Source: Neckera pumila (taxonomy: Eukaryota > Streptophyta > Bryopsida > Hypnales > Neckeraceae). From it: 64,000 nt of DNA. The notes under the pieces are model-generated. The model did no database searches and was not told the DNA's origin. It saw nothing but the letters and a program-made list of their open reading frames with translations. The DNA is taken from contig OZ018413.1 of the NCBI GenBank assembly GCA_963969595.1, positions 8,293,711 through 8,357,710 on the forward strand. Direction: 5' to 3'. Shown piece by piece: positions 25,700 through 38,112 of the stretch. The position numbers and the translations under genes are program-made. The first letter of the stretch is position 1, and every line of letters begins with the position of its first letter.

Positions 25700-27255
25700 C
25701 CCCTAAATGCCCAAGGCACCAAATTTTGGTGTCAACAATACTTTGAAGGTAACCCCTAAAGGACCAACATGTGTTTTTTGGCCGTATAGAAATTTTGGGC
25801 AGATACGTGTGACTAGAGATATTGATATTTGAGGCTGAAATTTTAATAGAAGGTGGGGACAAGGAATATCTTCGTGTGTGCCAAGTTTCATGACATTTCA
25901 AAATACGAGTCAAAAGTTGTGACCTAATATGTTATTTTTTTTTTAACTGGGCAGTTTGGGCAGATTTGAAAAAATCAATTTTTCCAAATTTTTTTTTTTG
26001 AAATTGGTTCTCTACATTTATATATACTTAAAAATCTATGAGTCATTCCATTTCAATCAATGAATCAAAAGTTATGAGGGTTTTTGGTTTGTGGGCCGTT
26101 ATGGATTGTCTACTCTAAAAAAAACTTTAAAGTCGTTTATTTAACTCAATTTTCAATATTTTTGGAAGAAAAAAAAATCCTAGGATGTAGATCGATCATT
26201 ACAACATTACAATCGTTGGGATAGGCATTTTAAAATTCCATAATTAAATTTTTAACAATTTAGTATTTTGAATCATTTTCTACTTCTTTCTATTTACTAT
26301 TTTTTTCCTATATGTTGTACAATCCAAATGATATGAAGATTTTCAAGCATATAGACAACTTGTTTAGGAAACTGAATTCAAAGAACCCCCACCTTTATCG
26401 GCATTTTTTCATTGAAAAGTGAGCTTGCAAAGTGCAGTTGCCCGGTTTTGCAAGATTGAAAAAATGGTTTTTAAGACTTTGAATGCTTATATCTTATGAT
26501 CCACACGGTGGAATTTTCTGAAATTTTTACCACATGTTTTCAAAATATCATACTACAAGATCTTACGGTTACATGTGTCAAAAATTGTTTTTTTTCCAAA
26601 AATTTGGTAGTTGTATTAGAAATGGCAGTTTTGGAGCATTTTTGGTGATTACATAGTCATGAAACTTTAGAGGTTAAATAAAACCTAACCAAAATGCTAT
26701 TTTTAGTAGTTCATATTTTTTGTTAAATTCTTCTTGAAGTCTAATTTTAGCATCAAAAATCTGATTTTGGATGATTGATTGCAATTTTTCTTTTTAAGAT
26801 TTTGTGCAAGGGTACCCATTGCAATCTTAACTTTCCCTAGTACTACCGGGGCTCTTGAAAATGAGCCTCAAATACACTAGATCTTGGAGGAAAAGTCACA
26901 TTCATTAAAAAAAGATTGTAGAGTAAATTTTGAGAAGTCATAAATTAATTGAAGGCGTGCATGTTAGGCCCTTTAACCTTATATTTTTTTGGTGACCAAT
27001 TTTTTAGATGTGATGTGCAAAAAGAGAATTAAAAAATTTTCATGGTTTTAATACCCTCATGGTCAGACATTATAATCTTTTGATTCGTAAGTGATACTAT
27101 TGTATTTTCTTTTCCTATACAATCTCTAACATGTTTAGTTTGAATTTCTACGGTTACAATTTAAAAGAAATTGATGCAACTTATCAAAATGTTGGCTTTT
27201 TGTTCAAATTAGGGCAAACTCCTTCAGGCTCAAAACAAGCCTTGGGCATTTCGGG
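25700..27255 (+). mobile_element. P element copy 1, interrupted by a Q element
   Basis: The element starts ttaaCCCCTAAATGCCCAAGG (TTAA at 25696-25699) and ends CATTTCGGGttaa (TTAA at 27256-27259). The outer parts, 25700-25752 and 26674-27255, are collinear with the reverse complement of 47402-48033. Examples are aaaacctaacca, gcaagggtacccattgcaatctta and ttggtgaccaa. Removing the inserted Q copy and one target duplicate leaves about 631 bp, against 632 bp for the uninterrupted copy. Confidence 0.85.
25753..26673 (+). mobile_element. Q element copy 2, nested inside P
   Basis: 921 bp, starting CCCCTAAAGGACC and ending CTTTAGAGG. It is flanked by GTAA on the left and TTAA on the right. The homologous P copy at 47402-48033 has an uninterrupted gaagttaagtaaaacc (reverse complement) at this point. 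This gives the empty site and shows a four-base target duplication. Non-autonomous; no transposase frame is seen. Confidence 0.85.
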
Positions 27256-27863
27256 TTAAGTAACAAAAATATAAGCTCCTAGTAAGGGCTCAATATGAGG
27301 CGCCATATGACCAAACTTTGTGAAATGTATTTATATTTATATGTATGTCCAAATGTAAATATATTTATATTTTAACTAGATTTTGTCAAAGTGAATGTGC
27401 CATCATGCTCAAATGTTCAAAATTAGTTACCACATGAGAAATGGAAAAATCTAATTATAATTAGAGATATCTATTTTTACAACATTTGGACATTGTCACC
27501 TCAACATTAAAACCTCTATAGAAAGAATTGCAACACTTTTTGGGAGATGCTTGCAAAGGGAAAGATGTGCGTAGAGATGTTCCACAATTGAACTTAAAAA
27601 TTCGTCACCAACTGTTTTCAATAAAATATTTTGTAAAACCATGAAAATTGACTTCAAAAATTCACCAAAATTGAAATTTTTCTTTTTTGAAATTAAAATT
27701 TGGCATGATTGATTAAGATTGCGTAAGGATGCAATGATAATAATGCTTACCAAAATATACCAATTATACTACACATTATACAAAAAAGTTTAAATGCTTC
27801 AAATTGACAGTTTGTAAATGAACTAGACCTAACTGTACATACTTGAGCTGACTACTGCTTCTA
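27256..27863. other. spacer downstream of GNAT gene
   Basis: AT-rich DNA between the P element and the GNAT stop codon. It presumably includes the GNAT 3' untranslated region. No other gene is seen. Confidence 0.5.
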
Positions 27864-30451
27864 CTACTCTGGCACCAGCTTTGCTCGACACAAGCGTTTG
27901 CGCATGAGGTGGCGACGGCGCTGGAATGTGAGCACAGATAGCAAACTGTCCGTGGACACCACCTGATAGCTTGCTTCTTTGTACATGGTCAGAGGCGCTG
28001 TGTCCATGATCCGCACGTGTAAATACATGTCCTCGTACCCCAAGCTCAACGCGAGATCCTCTGCTGCCTTCAACATCTGCCGCCCAAGTCCCCGTCTGCA
28101 CCACCTCCACAAAATGGCTGCCATTAGAACGCACACAGATTTCCATACTCATTTGGAACTCAAAGGACCAAATCTGCAAAGTTTACTTCTGACGACACTC
28201 AAAGACTCCGACAAGATCAGAAAATGAATCAGTGAAACGTAAATCCGTAAAGAAGAGCAATTGCGTATGTTTGCTGAATGAATATGTGGTCTGTGAGACT
28301 TTATAAATATCAGATTTCCGACACATAGCCTTCCTATACTTTCACGACAGTACATGATGGTTCCACAGGGGCTGGGCGAGCAATGATTGGGCTTCCTAAC
28401 ATACTTTACCTAAAGACGTCAAACTTTGAAAGAGAACCAGTTTGCATTAATATGTTTGAGATAAGGAAATACTAGAAAGAATCAGAATCAGATCAAAATT
28501 GGTTCAACTTTCAAGGGTGCATGTAAGATGGGCAGTACTTTAAAAAAAAATCAGTGACAGTTTGAAGAGTTTACCTCCGGTACTCTTTTCTGATAGCCAT
28601 GTTGCAGATGTAGGGTGAATTAGGAGGAGGAGCTGGAGTGGGAACATCAGGATGTCCGGCTACTGAGAAGGAGAGCTCAACTGTTCCGGCCACAAGAGAC
28701 TTTCCCTCGGTGTCTGAAGTACCCTCCGCTGGCGAATAGAGACCAACGAGAGTCACGGAATGGGGCAGAGTTGCGTACCGCTCTCGCACGTACTGTTTCA
28801 CGGTGAAGGCTAAAAGAGGTCGGTATGTGAGTAGCCCTCCCATGAGCTCCGCAAAGGAATCTACTAGAAGCTCCTCAGTGTCGTTCATGTGCCTGGGTCG
28901 CATTGCTTCCACTGCAAAACGGCCCATCTCACTCTCATGCCTGCACATTCAGAGATTTCAAAACCATTTGTAATGCTTTAAAAAGATAACTTAGATGCTC
29001 AATGTGAAAAGTTCACTATTAACCAAATTGAGGTCGACCTAATTCACAAGACTGACATAATTAGATGTAAGGTTCAACTGCATAAGGTAGAGGATACCAT
29101 TTGAATCACTGTAAGCATTTTAACATAAGTATGAGGTCGACCTAATTCACAATAGACTGACAGGTGCAACTACATAAGGTAGAGGATAATATTTGAGTCA
29201 CTATAAGCCTTTAACATATGGAGGAGAGTGAGTTTGGGAAATGTATAGAGAAATGGAGAGATCCTCAGGTACAAGAGCAAATCTATTGAACCTTACATCT
29301 AATGAGTGAATTTCTTATGCAGTTACAAAATGGGAGGTTGTAAACCACTATTGAATGGATACTGGAAAACCTCATTTTCATTCATGGGGTGGCCATGGCC
29401 AAATCGTGCTTACACCTAACTTCCTAATTCAAGTCCAACCAAGTGTGAGAATAGATGAATTATTGGAAACAGGGGTCAGTGTATAGTAGACGGCATCAAG
29501 TCCCTAATGATTTTACCTTGTGAACATTAAGGACTAAGAGGAAGTCATTTCCCTCCAAAACAATATCCAAAAATTCGGATACCAGAAAACCACTTCTCAA
29601 GAACAACACTCTGAAAACATTTTCCAAAATGCTAACTTGTAAGTGCATCACACACAGAAACTTAGTAGCAATTCGAGTTTTCTTCTCAATTTGCAACTGG
29701 TTCTTCTCTTCCATCCCTCAATCTACGGTTCTTCTCGGAAAAAGAAAGAAAGAATGAAAAGCTTTGAAGATTCAATTTCCCTGAGAAAAGAATAGACTAG
29801 TGGTGAATCCCTTCATGTGACTCAAAACAGAGCAAAAGTTTCTCACCTGTGATGAAAAGCATGAAGAGCTTGAACCCTCTCCTTATCAGCTGCAGTCCAA
29901 TTCACAGCAGCCGTGCCAGGAGACGGTAATAAAACGTCCTCAGCCTTCCTTCTCCTCACCAACCTTCCACTTCCTCCATCCTCCATCTCACTTTCCGATT
30001 CCGTTTCATTGTCATCACTAGGTCTAGCTCCCTCGTCCGCTGCAAACATCTGCCAATTCTCGGCACCGAAATAGCTTCGAGGTTGCCGAAGCATCTCATT
30101 GATGTCATCCGCTTCCTCAAAGCTGATGCCATCTGTGTCCACGAGCTCCAATGCACCTCCTTCCTCAGAAGTTGTCACACTTGCATCCCTCTCCGACGCT
30201 TTCCTGTCTACACGAGAATTCAAACCTAAACGATCCACTCCATAAGCAGAGCCTTTCTCTCTCTTCCTCGCAGACCGTGAAGCTCCTGTCGATGCTAACG
30301 GCACTTGGAATGGCTTGGAACCGAACGCGCATCTACAAGTCACGGTGGAAATTGTCGGTCGCAACTGCGAAAGAGTAAACCTCGGGATGCATTGCGATTG
30401 AATTTCATGTCTGGCAGCGAAACTCCACAGTGCAGGATCGACACAAGCCAT
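27864..30451 (-). CDS. GNAT-family N-acetyltransferase, probably plastid-targeted
   Basis: Predicted acetyl-CoA-dependent N-acetyltransferase of the plant plastid GNAT group, whose members acetylate protein N-termini and/or lysines. Three exons (minus): 29847-30451, 28575-28940, 27864-28095. They join with phase 2 at both junctions and give 400 residues. Residues 1 to about 70 are basic and Ser/Thr-rich (IQSQCIPRFTLSQLRP), as in a transit peptide. An acidic linker (DDNETESESEMEDGG) follows. The GNAT fold runs from about 215: YICNMAIRKEYRRRGLGRQM contains the acetyl-CoA loop (R/QxxGxG near 323-328), and LHVRIMDTAPLTMYKEASY is the C-terminal motif B. ATG 30451 is the first in-frame ATG. The gene is divergently arranged with the phosphatase-like gene at 31332, about 880 bp apart. 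Exact substrate is unknown. Confidence 0.88.
29031..29225. repeat. ~103 bp tandem duplication in GNAT intron 1
   Basis: aggtcgacctaattcaca begins at 29031 and again at 29134. It is followed in both copies by gactgac, gcaact(g/a)cataaggtagag and atttga(a/g)tcact(g/a)taagc. The second copy has a small internal deletion. Confidence 0.8.
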
Positions 30452-31331
30452 GATGCCGCACAACGCCGCGACTTATTAAAACCGCGAGCTCCGCAGTTAA
30501 TTAGCAACCCTAAAGAAAGAATCTCCACCCTGTGCGCACACTCAAAAACGCACCTAATAGAGGAATTGACAATGAAATTCCTCGTTGTAGAGTCGCTGCA
30601 ACGAGGAAAGAGACGCTGCAACACAAATCCTAAACACTGCTACTACACCAAGCCCGCACACAATGGTGCGAAAGGCAAAGCGCACCACCAGTCTTGGCCT
30701 CAATGCATGGCGAGCATTCTTCCACAAAACAGGAAGTAAGATAACAGAAAGACGGAGAAACAAGGGACGGACTGAGCGCACCGCTGATCTTGACACGTGC
30801 CCCTTAGATATCCGTTGATCCCTTTATCCAAGTAGTAGGGTCAGACATCAGGAAGCAGATGACTGAAACTCCAGAATAGTCGACAGGATTGCTTATCTAC
30901 AAGAGAGCACTGCAGCAGCGCACTGATTCAAGTCCAGAGTGAGAAACGTTTGAATCCATTGGCGCATTTTCTTAGAAAATTTCTTCACTTGCGACAGTTT
31001 CTGAGTTCGGATTAGCCAAGGAATCTGAGTTTTGCTTTATAAGTTTGAGGTGTTTTGACAAGGCTTCTGTTCTTGAGTGTGTTGAGCTTTTGTTGCGAAT
31101 TGTAAACCGAAGCTAGCGGTTAGGAGTAGTGTGAGAAAAAGAAGTGCGAGTGGTGCGAGCAGAGATTCGAATCGTGAACGAAAGTTAGGGGTGAATTAAT
31201 GTGAGAACGAAGTGCGAGAGAGCAGCTTGTGGTGCGAGCAGAAGAATCGTGAACCAAAGGTTAGCGGTGAATTAGTTAGTGTGAGAAATTAAGAAGTGCG
31301 AGAGAGCTTGCGAATTCTAGGTTTCAGCGAA
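30452..31331. promoter_or_regulatory. bidirectional promoter region between GNAT and LMW-PTP-like genes
   Basis: About 880 bp separates the two start codons on opposite strands, so both promoters must lie here. Near the right-hand gene, three imperfect 70-80 bp units (starting gtgagaa at 31131, 31201 and 31281) repeat the agtgcgag and gtggtgcgagcag blocks. They are probably in its 5' leader. Confidence 0.6.
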
Positions 31332-34300
31332 ATGTATATTTGTAAAACTTTAGTGAAGCAAGGGGCGGGGTTAGTAGGTGGCTCTCGTCGTAATAACCGC
31401 GGCACTTTCACGAGGTCCGAGACTTCGGCTTCGGTCACCACCGCACCATTGCCGCTATACTCAATGCGCGCATTGGCCAAGTCGTTTCCGAAATTCCAAG
31501 CAGTTCCATATGGCGCTCAAATGTGCGACTGGGAGCGTGCAAGGCTCACCTTCGGAGCTCCGTTAGCGAGATCCACAAGTTCAATTGCTGTTTCGAGTCC
31601 TCGGAGTGCTCTTGAGAGCGTCGAAGCAATGGCAAGGGAGAATCCAGCTGGAGGAGGAGAGGAGAGTGTGCCTAAGTTTGATGTTAGCAGCAATTGCGTG
31701 ACGCCTGTGTTCCGCGTTTCGCCGTTTGTTCAGAAAACTTCGGTAATCTTGCGGGAGTCTGTGATTGATTGTTCTTTCGGGATTGTGTGTGATTGTTTCT
31801 TTTGGAATTCTGTGTAATTGTTTCTTTCAGGATTCTGTGTGCTTGTTTCTTCGTTCTCTGCAAATTGAATCTCGTCATTCTCTGATGAGAGAGAAGATTG
31901 CTTACAGCTGCGGGTTCGGTGTGTTTATTGTCTCTTCAGGACTTGGAGAATACGAATGTGCGGGTGTTGTTTCTGAGCGAGGGGAATGTTTGTCGATCGG
32001 TGTATGCGGAAGCCATTTTTAACTCCTTGATTGAAGAGCACGGGATGCAGGAATTTGTCGAATGTGCTTCCAAGGTATGGTTTCGTGATTCTCAATCAAA
32101 ATTTTCCTTGTCAGTTCATGCTTGGTCGCTGTGACCTAGGACAAGTTCATGCGGTTTAAAGAATTTTGGAGATTTTCTATTGTTTTCAGGAAGAGATTTA
32201 GAGAAGTTGCACCACTTGCATAATGCATGACATTCTGGAGGAGTTGTCTGAACAGCCTTGGAGTCAATTTACAGTGAGCTAAGAAAAAGAATGCAGATTC
32301 ATTTTGTGAACAATCTTGAGCTCTTGAGCTCATGCTGTGTTTGTTATCTTGACTCGCTTTAGAAGCATTTATTTCTTTTCATTCAGTCCTTGGTCAGCAT
32401 GTTTGTATTTAAGCTTATTCGACTGTCAGTGATTGCATGCCTGGCAATGGAATAAATTGCTTTAGAAGTGGACTTGTTCTTCAACATGATAGTGCTCCAG
32501 ATTTTTTTGTGCTACATTGGAAAGGATGCAAGGTGCTTACTGTAGAATGTTGTCGTTTCTCACTGTAATCTTCTTTTTTTGCATTAGGGAAAACTTAGGA
32601 CACATTTATGCCCGCCTGACTTTGTTTGGCTGTATAGAGGTCTTTGAAAAGACCGTCTAATGTTTTCAGGAAGTCTTTTAGAGACGTTTGCACTACTTGC
32701 ATAACTCTGTGTTGAAATCTGTCACTGAGTAATTCTGTACAATAACGACCCTGGGAATGTTCTCTTGGCCGACCATCTGCTGCAGGCTTCAAGGGACTAC
32801 AACGCCGGAGAGTCTCCAGATCCACGTGCTGTTGCAGTAGCTGAAGAGATTGGGCTCAAATTGCCTGAAGGAGCTGCAGCATCCGTCTTCGATTGTCAAG
32901 CGGACATTGTTGTTTTCGATCTTCTCGTCGTCATGGATAAGGTAGCAAACTCATCCTCGTATCATTTAACTGTTTTGAGTGGTTTCTATTATCTTAATGG
33001 ATTTTTGGGTGTGTGCCTTGTTACCATTTTGGACAAGATTCCAATGCACCAAAATGTATATTATTTGGATATTTTGATAAAGCTTTGAAGCTTTGAAGTT
33101 CTGAAATTTGAAGTGGTAGGGTCCCAATCGTGAGCTAGACCGCACCTAATTATCCTATTAGTTCGGCTGACACTGGTTTACCAAAGTCACAGTATTTCAA
33201 GGAAGTGAAAGCTGATATATAACTGTGTTGTATTAATTGGCACACAACAAAGTTCATTGTACGGACTCTAAATTTGCAGCTGACACTAATTTTACGCCCT
33301 CACTAATCTTTGAACCATGACTACCACATCATATGATGCATCTCGTAGAAGCATTTTAGACTGTGATAGAACCTAGAAGAATCTCATTTCTTACTAGTTA
33401 TGTGTTTGGATGGCACTCACATTGTACATGGGTGACTTTTCAACCCACAGGACAGGGGCCACGTGCAATAGGTCTCTAGCTTAAGATGATCTAGTAATTA
33501 CGGGTGCACTGTTAAGATGAACCGCGTGTAATGAACGTAATTGGGAAGAATCGGCGTATTCTCTGTATCAAAATAAAAGGTCAACAAGATATTCCTTTAA
33601 CACGCTTTGGGAAAAAATTAACTTTGAGAGAAATCGAAGAAAAAGCTGCAGAATTTGCTCGATTTTTACGTGTATCTATAGGACTTTAAAATTGAAAAAT
33701 AAAAAAAAATTCAACTTTTACTATACTCCAACCTTGGATTGTAGGTGAAGGGTAATGATTCATCAACCTGCTAGTTCTTATGTCATGTCCATTCTCCATC
33801 CCCATTAGATGTGCTTGATTTCTGGGCGAATCTGCTTTTTTCCATATTGCAAACATCTACTCAGTTTATGAACAGATTTCCTTATCATCAATACATAAGC
33901 TTTTGGAATTGTAAACTCTTAATTACTGCGTTGGACTCTTTTTGTGTGTCTGCAGTTCAATGCTTCGGATGTGCTGAAGGAGGTCACAGTTTATGAGGCT
34001 ATTGATAAGGGGGCTCGGTACACACAAAAAGTTCGACGACTTGCTGAATTTTGTAGGACAAAGAAGGTGAGTACTTGATACCTCTTTGCGTAAGCTCTCC
34101 TTTTTCATTGTTTATTTAGCCTCAATCAATATATATCTCCATAACAGTGGCGGTTGTCAGGGTTTATGATTTCAGCCATGCAATTCTGTTGTTTGATTCC
34201 AATTCCAGTCCCGTGCTATTCTGAGACCAGAATTTCATCGCAAAGTAGAGACTTCTAATCGCATTTCTTAAATTGCCTCTATTCTCGAAGCACAAGTCTT

Positions 34301-35176
34301 TATCTATTTGACACCCTTATCTTTAGCTCCTGCAATGGCTTGTGGATTTGGATCTATTTGCAGTTGTTTAGATATTCCATTATCAAAGTATTGTTCTTAC
34401 TTGGTTCCGTAGCCTCTCATATGCAACCATGTGCATCGATTCTTACATCATGTTCTTTTGTTACGTCCCTCAACCCTCCTCTCATCGACTCTGGTTGTGA
34501 AAGAATGGAAGGACGGATTTCACATATATCCCAGTTTCAGGGTATCATGACAAGAATGCTCAGTCAAGAGGAGATAAGAGTTTCAATTTTCAACTTCATA
34601 TGAAGCTTTATTATCTTTGCTTTATTTTTTAACTCGGGCATATATTGTTTGGTGACAGATGGAAGACATAGATGACCCGCTGTACGGTAACATGGGTGGT
34701 CCAGAGGAACTGGTATGTGTTTTCTTTCAGGAGAATGAAAATTTGAATTCCTGATTGGCTAGCAGTTGTTCCTCGGTAGTTGTTCCAGTACATAGTTACG
34801 GTAGATACTGTTTCGTTCATGCCAAAAATCACAAGTTTCGTATTCTGAGATTGGTGTATTTTCCCCTTTTTTTAGGTACTCCTGCGAGAATCGTACGAAG
34901 ACATACGTGCTTCCTGCATAGGTCTCATGCAGACTGTTGTGGAAATCAAGGCCGGTTTGCAAGGTACACATCAAGAAACCTTTGTGTCACATTCAGAGGA
35001 AAGAGGTTATGGACTAATAATGCATGAGATCCTTGAGACTCGAGGGCATTTTTGGACATAATGTTGAGTTGCTCTAAGCAATTGAGACTGTCCGAATTTG
35101 TGCTTTTTGGTTGATATTAGAGCTCAGAACGAGGAGAAGGATTACGGGCTATGATTCATTTCTGACTAGCCAATGA
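31332..35176 (+). CDS. low-molecular-weight protein tyrosine phosphatase-like protein, catalytic Cys replaced by Ser
   Basis: Member of the LMW protein tyrosine phosphatase/arsenate reductase fold. Exons: 31332-31742, 31940-32074, 32786-32941, 33956-34066, 34659-34712, 34876-34963, 35121-35176. Phases fit and give 336 residues. The last junction is the least certain: reading through would end instead at 35061. The basic, Ser/Thr-rich first ~100 residues look like a plastid or mitochondrial transit peptide. The P-loop, normally C-x5-R followed by S, reads LSEGNVCRS here. Ser therefore takes the place of the nucleophilic Cys, while the Arg and second Cys are kept. The family's Asp-Pro acid loop is present as DIDDPLYGN. 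Other conserved pieces are [13 protein letters not shown] and VMDK. It may be a pseudophosphatase, or it may act without the usual Cys. Substrate is unknown. Confidence 0.85.
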
Positions 35177-36115
35177 GACGCTGGATCTCAGCTTGGCTTT
35201 GACTTTAGCATGCAGAGTATCTGATTTCAAGCTTAATTGTGACTGCAACAGATTCAGAAACATTGAAACTGGGAGTCGCGAAGTCATTGGGTGAGATGGA
35301 GACGCTCGACTGGCTAGTACCTCCAATGTTACAGAAGGCAGAGACATTGTTCAACTGATCAATGTGATGTTCCGGCACCAACCAAAAATGCATGCATATC
35401 AGAAGCTTGTAGATTTTCCTTCCTACCAGTCAAATATTGGATCCAGTTTGCATCCTGGCATCAGGTATAACATTCTAAAGCATTTGAGGAGGTTGTTCAT
35501 AGTACTGTACCAAGTTTTTCATTTTTCTCAATACCAATAGCTTGATAGCCCACTATAGAGTGCATGTCTAGATTGAGTAAAGAGTTGCTCATATTGGCAT
35601 TACTTTTTAGCTTGAGTTTAGGAGGCTGTGCAGATAGAATCTTGATTCCCTTTGCAAATGTCTTGGAAGAGATTCTCAAGAATGGAGAGATTGGAGGCTT
35701 TAGTATCACTAGAACAGAACAAAATCCTACTGATGATAACTTCATGAAGGATCCAGCAGTTTATGGCTGAATCATCTCTTTGAACATGTGTGCTTTCTGC
35801 AGTCATCGCCGTACATTCTTCCTATCAATATTCTAACACTGATAGATTGAGGCAATTACAGATACTGCATATTGTACTATAATTCAGTAAAGTTCAAATG
35901 AGAGCACCTCAGAGTCCATATTTCTACAGTCAATGACAAACAGGGTCCTTCAAGGTGATGCTTTGAAGCAGGTAATGTGAAAGGAGAGCTAGCCTAGCCT
36001 ATTTGCATTGTGGCATTATGAGAAATAACATGTCTAACCTTGGGAGAGGCAAGCTGGGATGTTATTTCTCATGATGAGACTCTCCTTGATGAGACATAAG
36101 CTTAACCCTTTAATG
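35177..36115. other. non-coding flank with a small hairpin
   Basis: Contains the 3' end of the phosphatase-like gene and otherwise no gene-like frame. A perfect 14 bp inverted repeat (atgagaaataacat at 36018-36031 and its complement at 36059-36072) with a 27 bp loop lies at the right end. It is followed at 36112 by ttaaCCCTTTAATGCCC, which resembles a P-element left end. Confidence 0.5.
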
Positions 36116-36960
36116 CCCATTGAAGAATAGAAATGGCCTATGGTTACTTGACACAATATAGTATGCTTCCTTCATGGGATCCACTATTTAGCTTTTCAGC
36201 TTTTCATTAATTGTATAGTAAGCTTATTGTTGTTTTTGCACTATGGTCTGAGTTGGACAATTCTAAATGGATGACTTGCTTGTTCACTCACTCATTTGTA
36301 GCCAGCAAATACATGGCATTCCAAGGGAGGTGAATAGTCCTTATGTGGTCCAAAGTTCATATTTTGGACAATGAACAAAATGCTTCAAGGCCATATTTTG
36401 TTCAAATTTTATTTCTTCATCCAAAGTAATGCTTGAATCTTAAGAAAACCCACTTCACGTCTTGTTCTCACCTAGCCTATTCACAATGTTACAAGGTGAT
36501 CTTATTTCACACAATAATTTGATGTGATGTTCCTACATGCATTGTTTGGTATCTACAGAACCTACTTTAAATATGAGGTGGCAGTCGATAAGGACATGAA
36601 TACTACACAATAGAGATAATTACGAATAAGTTGCGAAGTTTTACAAAGCAACTATATGCAGATTTCTAAATGATTTCTAAAAAAATGAAGATTTCTAAAA
36701 GTTGAATGCAGTATTATATATTGTTCCATGTTTGTGGTCATTACGTAATGACCAACAACATGAATTCCGACAACATGACACTCTAAGATTAAATATGAGC
36801 AACCTGATTACACCAAGTAAACTGTGCACTCCGTGAGATGAGTGAGATGCATCGACACTCTACTAACTTGAAACCTGCAAGAATAAATTTTGGAAGAAAT
36901 TTTAGGAAGAAATTGTAAAGAAAACTTGTGCCGGAATGGAAGTGATGCCGAAGTTTGTAC
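36116..36960. other. spacer with possible element remnants
   Basis: The left boundary resembles a P-type end. Near 36355-36380 the text catattttggacaatgaaca matches a stretch close to the left end of R copy 1 (17369). I could not find a matching right end. No gene is seen. Confidence 0.4.
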
Positions 36961-38080
36961 CAAAACGGGACCAGTGCTGGATTTAATTAACTGAAAATCA
37001 CCAATTCTTCTTCTTCTTCTTCCAGGTTGCAAAGGTCAACAACCACCTTCACCCTAAACCCTAATCCTTAACCCTTAAGCACGTTGTACAATAACTAGAA
37101 TCTGTTGCTGGATTCAATTGACGGGAGCTTCTTCTGCTTCCTCTTCTTCCAGCTTGCAGGGTTCAACAACCACCTTCACCCCAAACCCTAAACCTTAGAC
37201 ACGTTTGTACAATAACCGCAATGCTGCTGCTGGATTCAATTGACTGGAGCTCATCAATTCCTCTTCCTCTTCTTCCAGCTTGCAGGGTTCAACAACCACC
37301 TTCACCCTGAATTCAAAACCTTAGACACGTTTGTACAACAACTGCAATGTTGCTGCTGGATTCCATTGACTGGAGCTCACTAATTTCTCTTCCTCTTCTT
37401 CCATCTTGCAGGGTTCAACAACCACCTTCACCCTAAACCCTAAACTTAGACACGTTTGTACAACAACCGCAATAATGGTGCTGGATTCAATTGATTGGAG
37501 CTCACCAATCCCTCCTCCTCTTCTTCCTCATCTTCCGGGTTGCAGAGTTCGACAACCACCTTCATTCTCATAGACTTGTCCTCCAAAATGCAACAATGTC
37601 CTCAGCAATAATCTCTTGCAGATAGTCACAGGACGCACACAGCAACAGGATTGCTGCTTGCTAGATTAATGGACTGTAGCTCAATTGGTTTCCTCTTCGT
37701 CTTCAGCGTTGCAGAGTTCAACGACAACCCTCACTCGCAAAGCCATACATCCTCCGAAATGCAGCAATGTCCTTGCAAGCAGGCACAGGAAGAAACCCTG
37801 AACTCAAAACGCGTCTGTACAACACCCGGAATGCTGTAGCTGGATTCTATGAACTGGAGCTAATCAATTCCTCTTCCTCGTCTTCCTGCTTGTAGAGTCC
37901 AAAGCAGTAGCAAAACTGGGTTCCAATGGATCCACAAAACCACCTTCACTCGCAAAGACACATCCTCCGAAATGCAACAATGTCCTCGCAGTCGCAGAAA
38001 AAACCCTAAACATATTTGTACAGCAACCGGATTCAATAGACTGAAGCTCGTCGGGTTGCAGAACTCAAAGCAGAAGCAAA
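36961..38080 (+). repeat. minisatellite, ~125 bp units passing into ~180 bp units
   Basis: A ggattcaattgactggagct anchor recurs at about 36979, 37110, 37232, 37358 and 37483 (spacing 131, 122, 126, 125 bp). It then recurs in diverged form near 37663, 37842 and 38029 (spacing about 180). Units carry cctcttcctcttcttcc, a gcagggttcaacaaccacc block, ccctaaaccctaa and gacacgtttgtacaa. It ends only tens of bases from the AlkB stop codon and may supply its 3' untranslated region. Confidence 0.9.
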
Positions 38081-38112
38081 GATGGATCCCGAAGATGGAT
38101 CCCGAGATGGTG

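Noticed and set aside
33544..33690. Possible organelle- or bacterial-ribosomal-like text (AATCGGCGTATTCTCTG..., open frame with [19 protein letters not shown] wording) in a phosphatase-gene intron
   Set aside because: Too short and not in a frame compatible with splicing. I could not support an identity.
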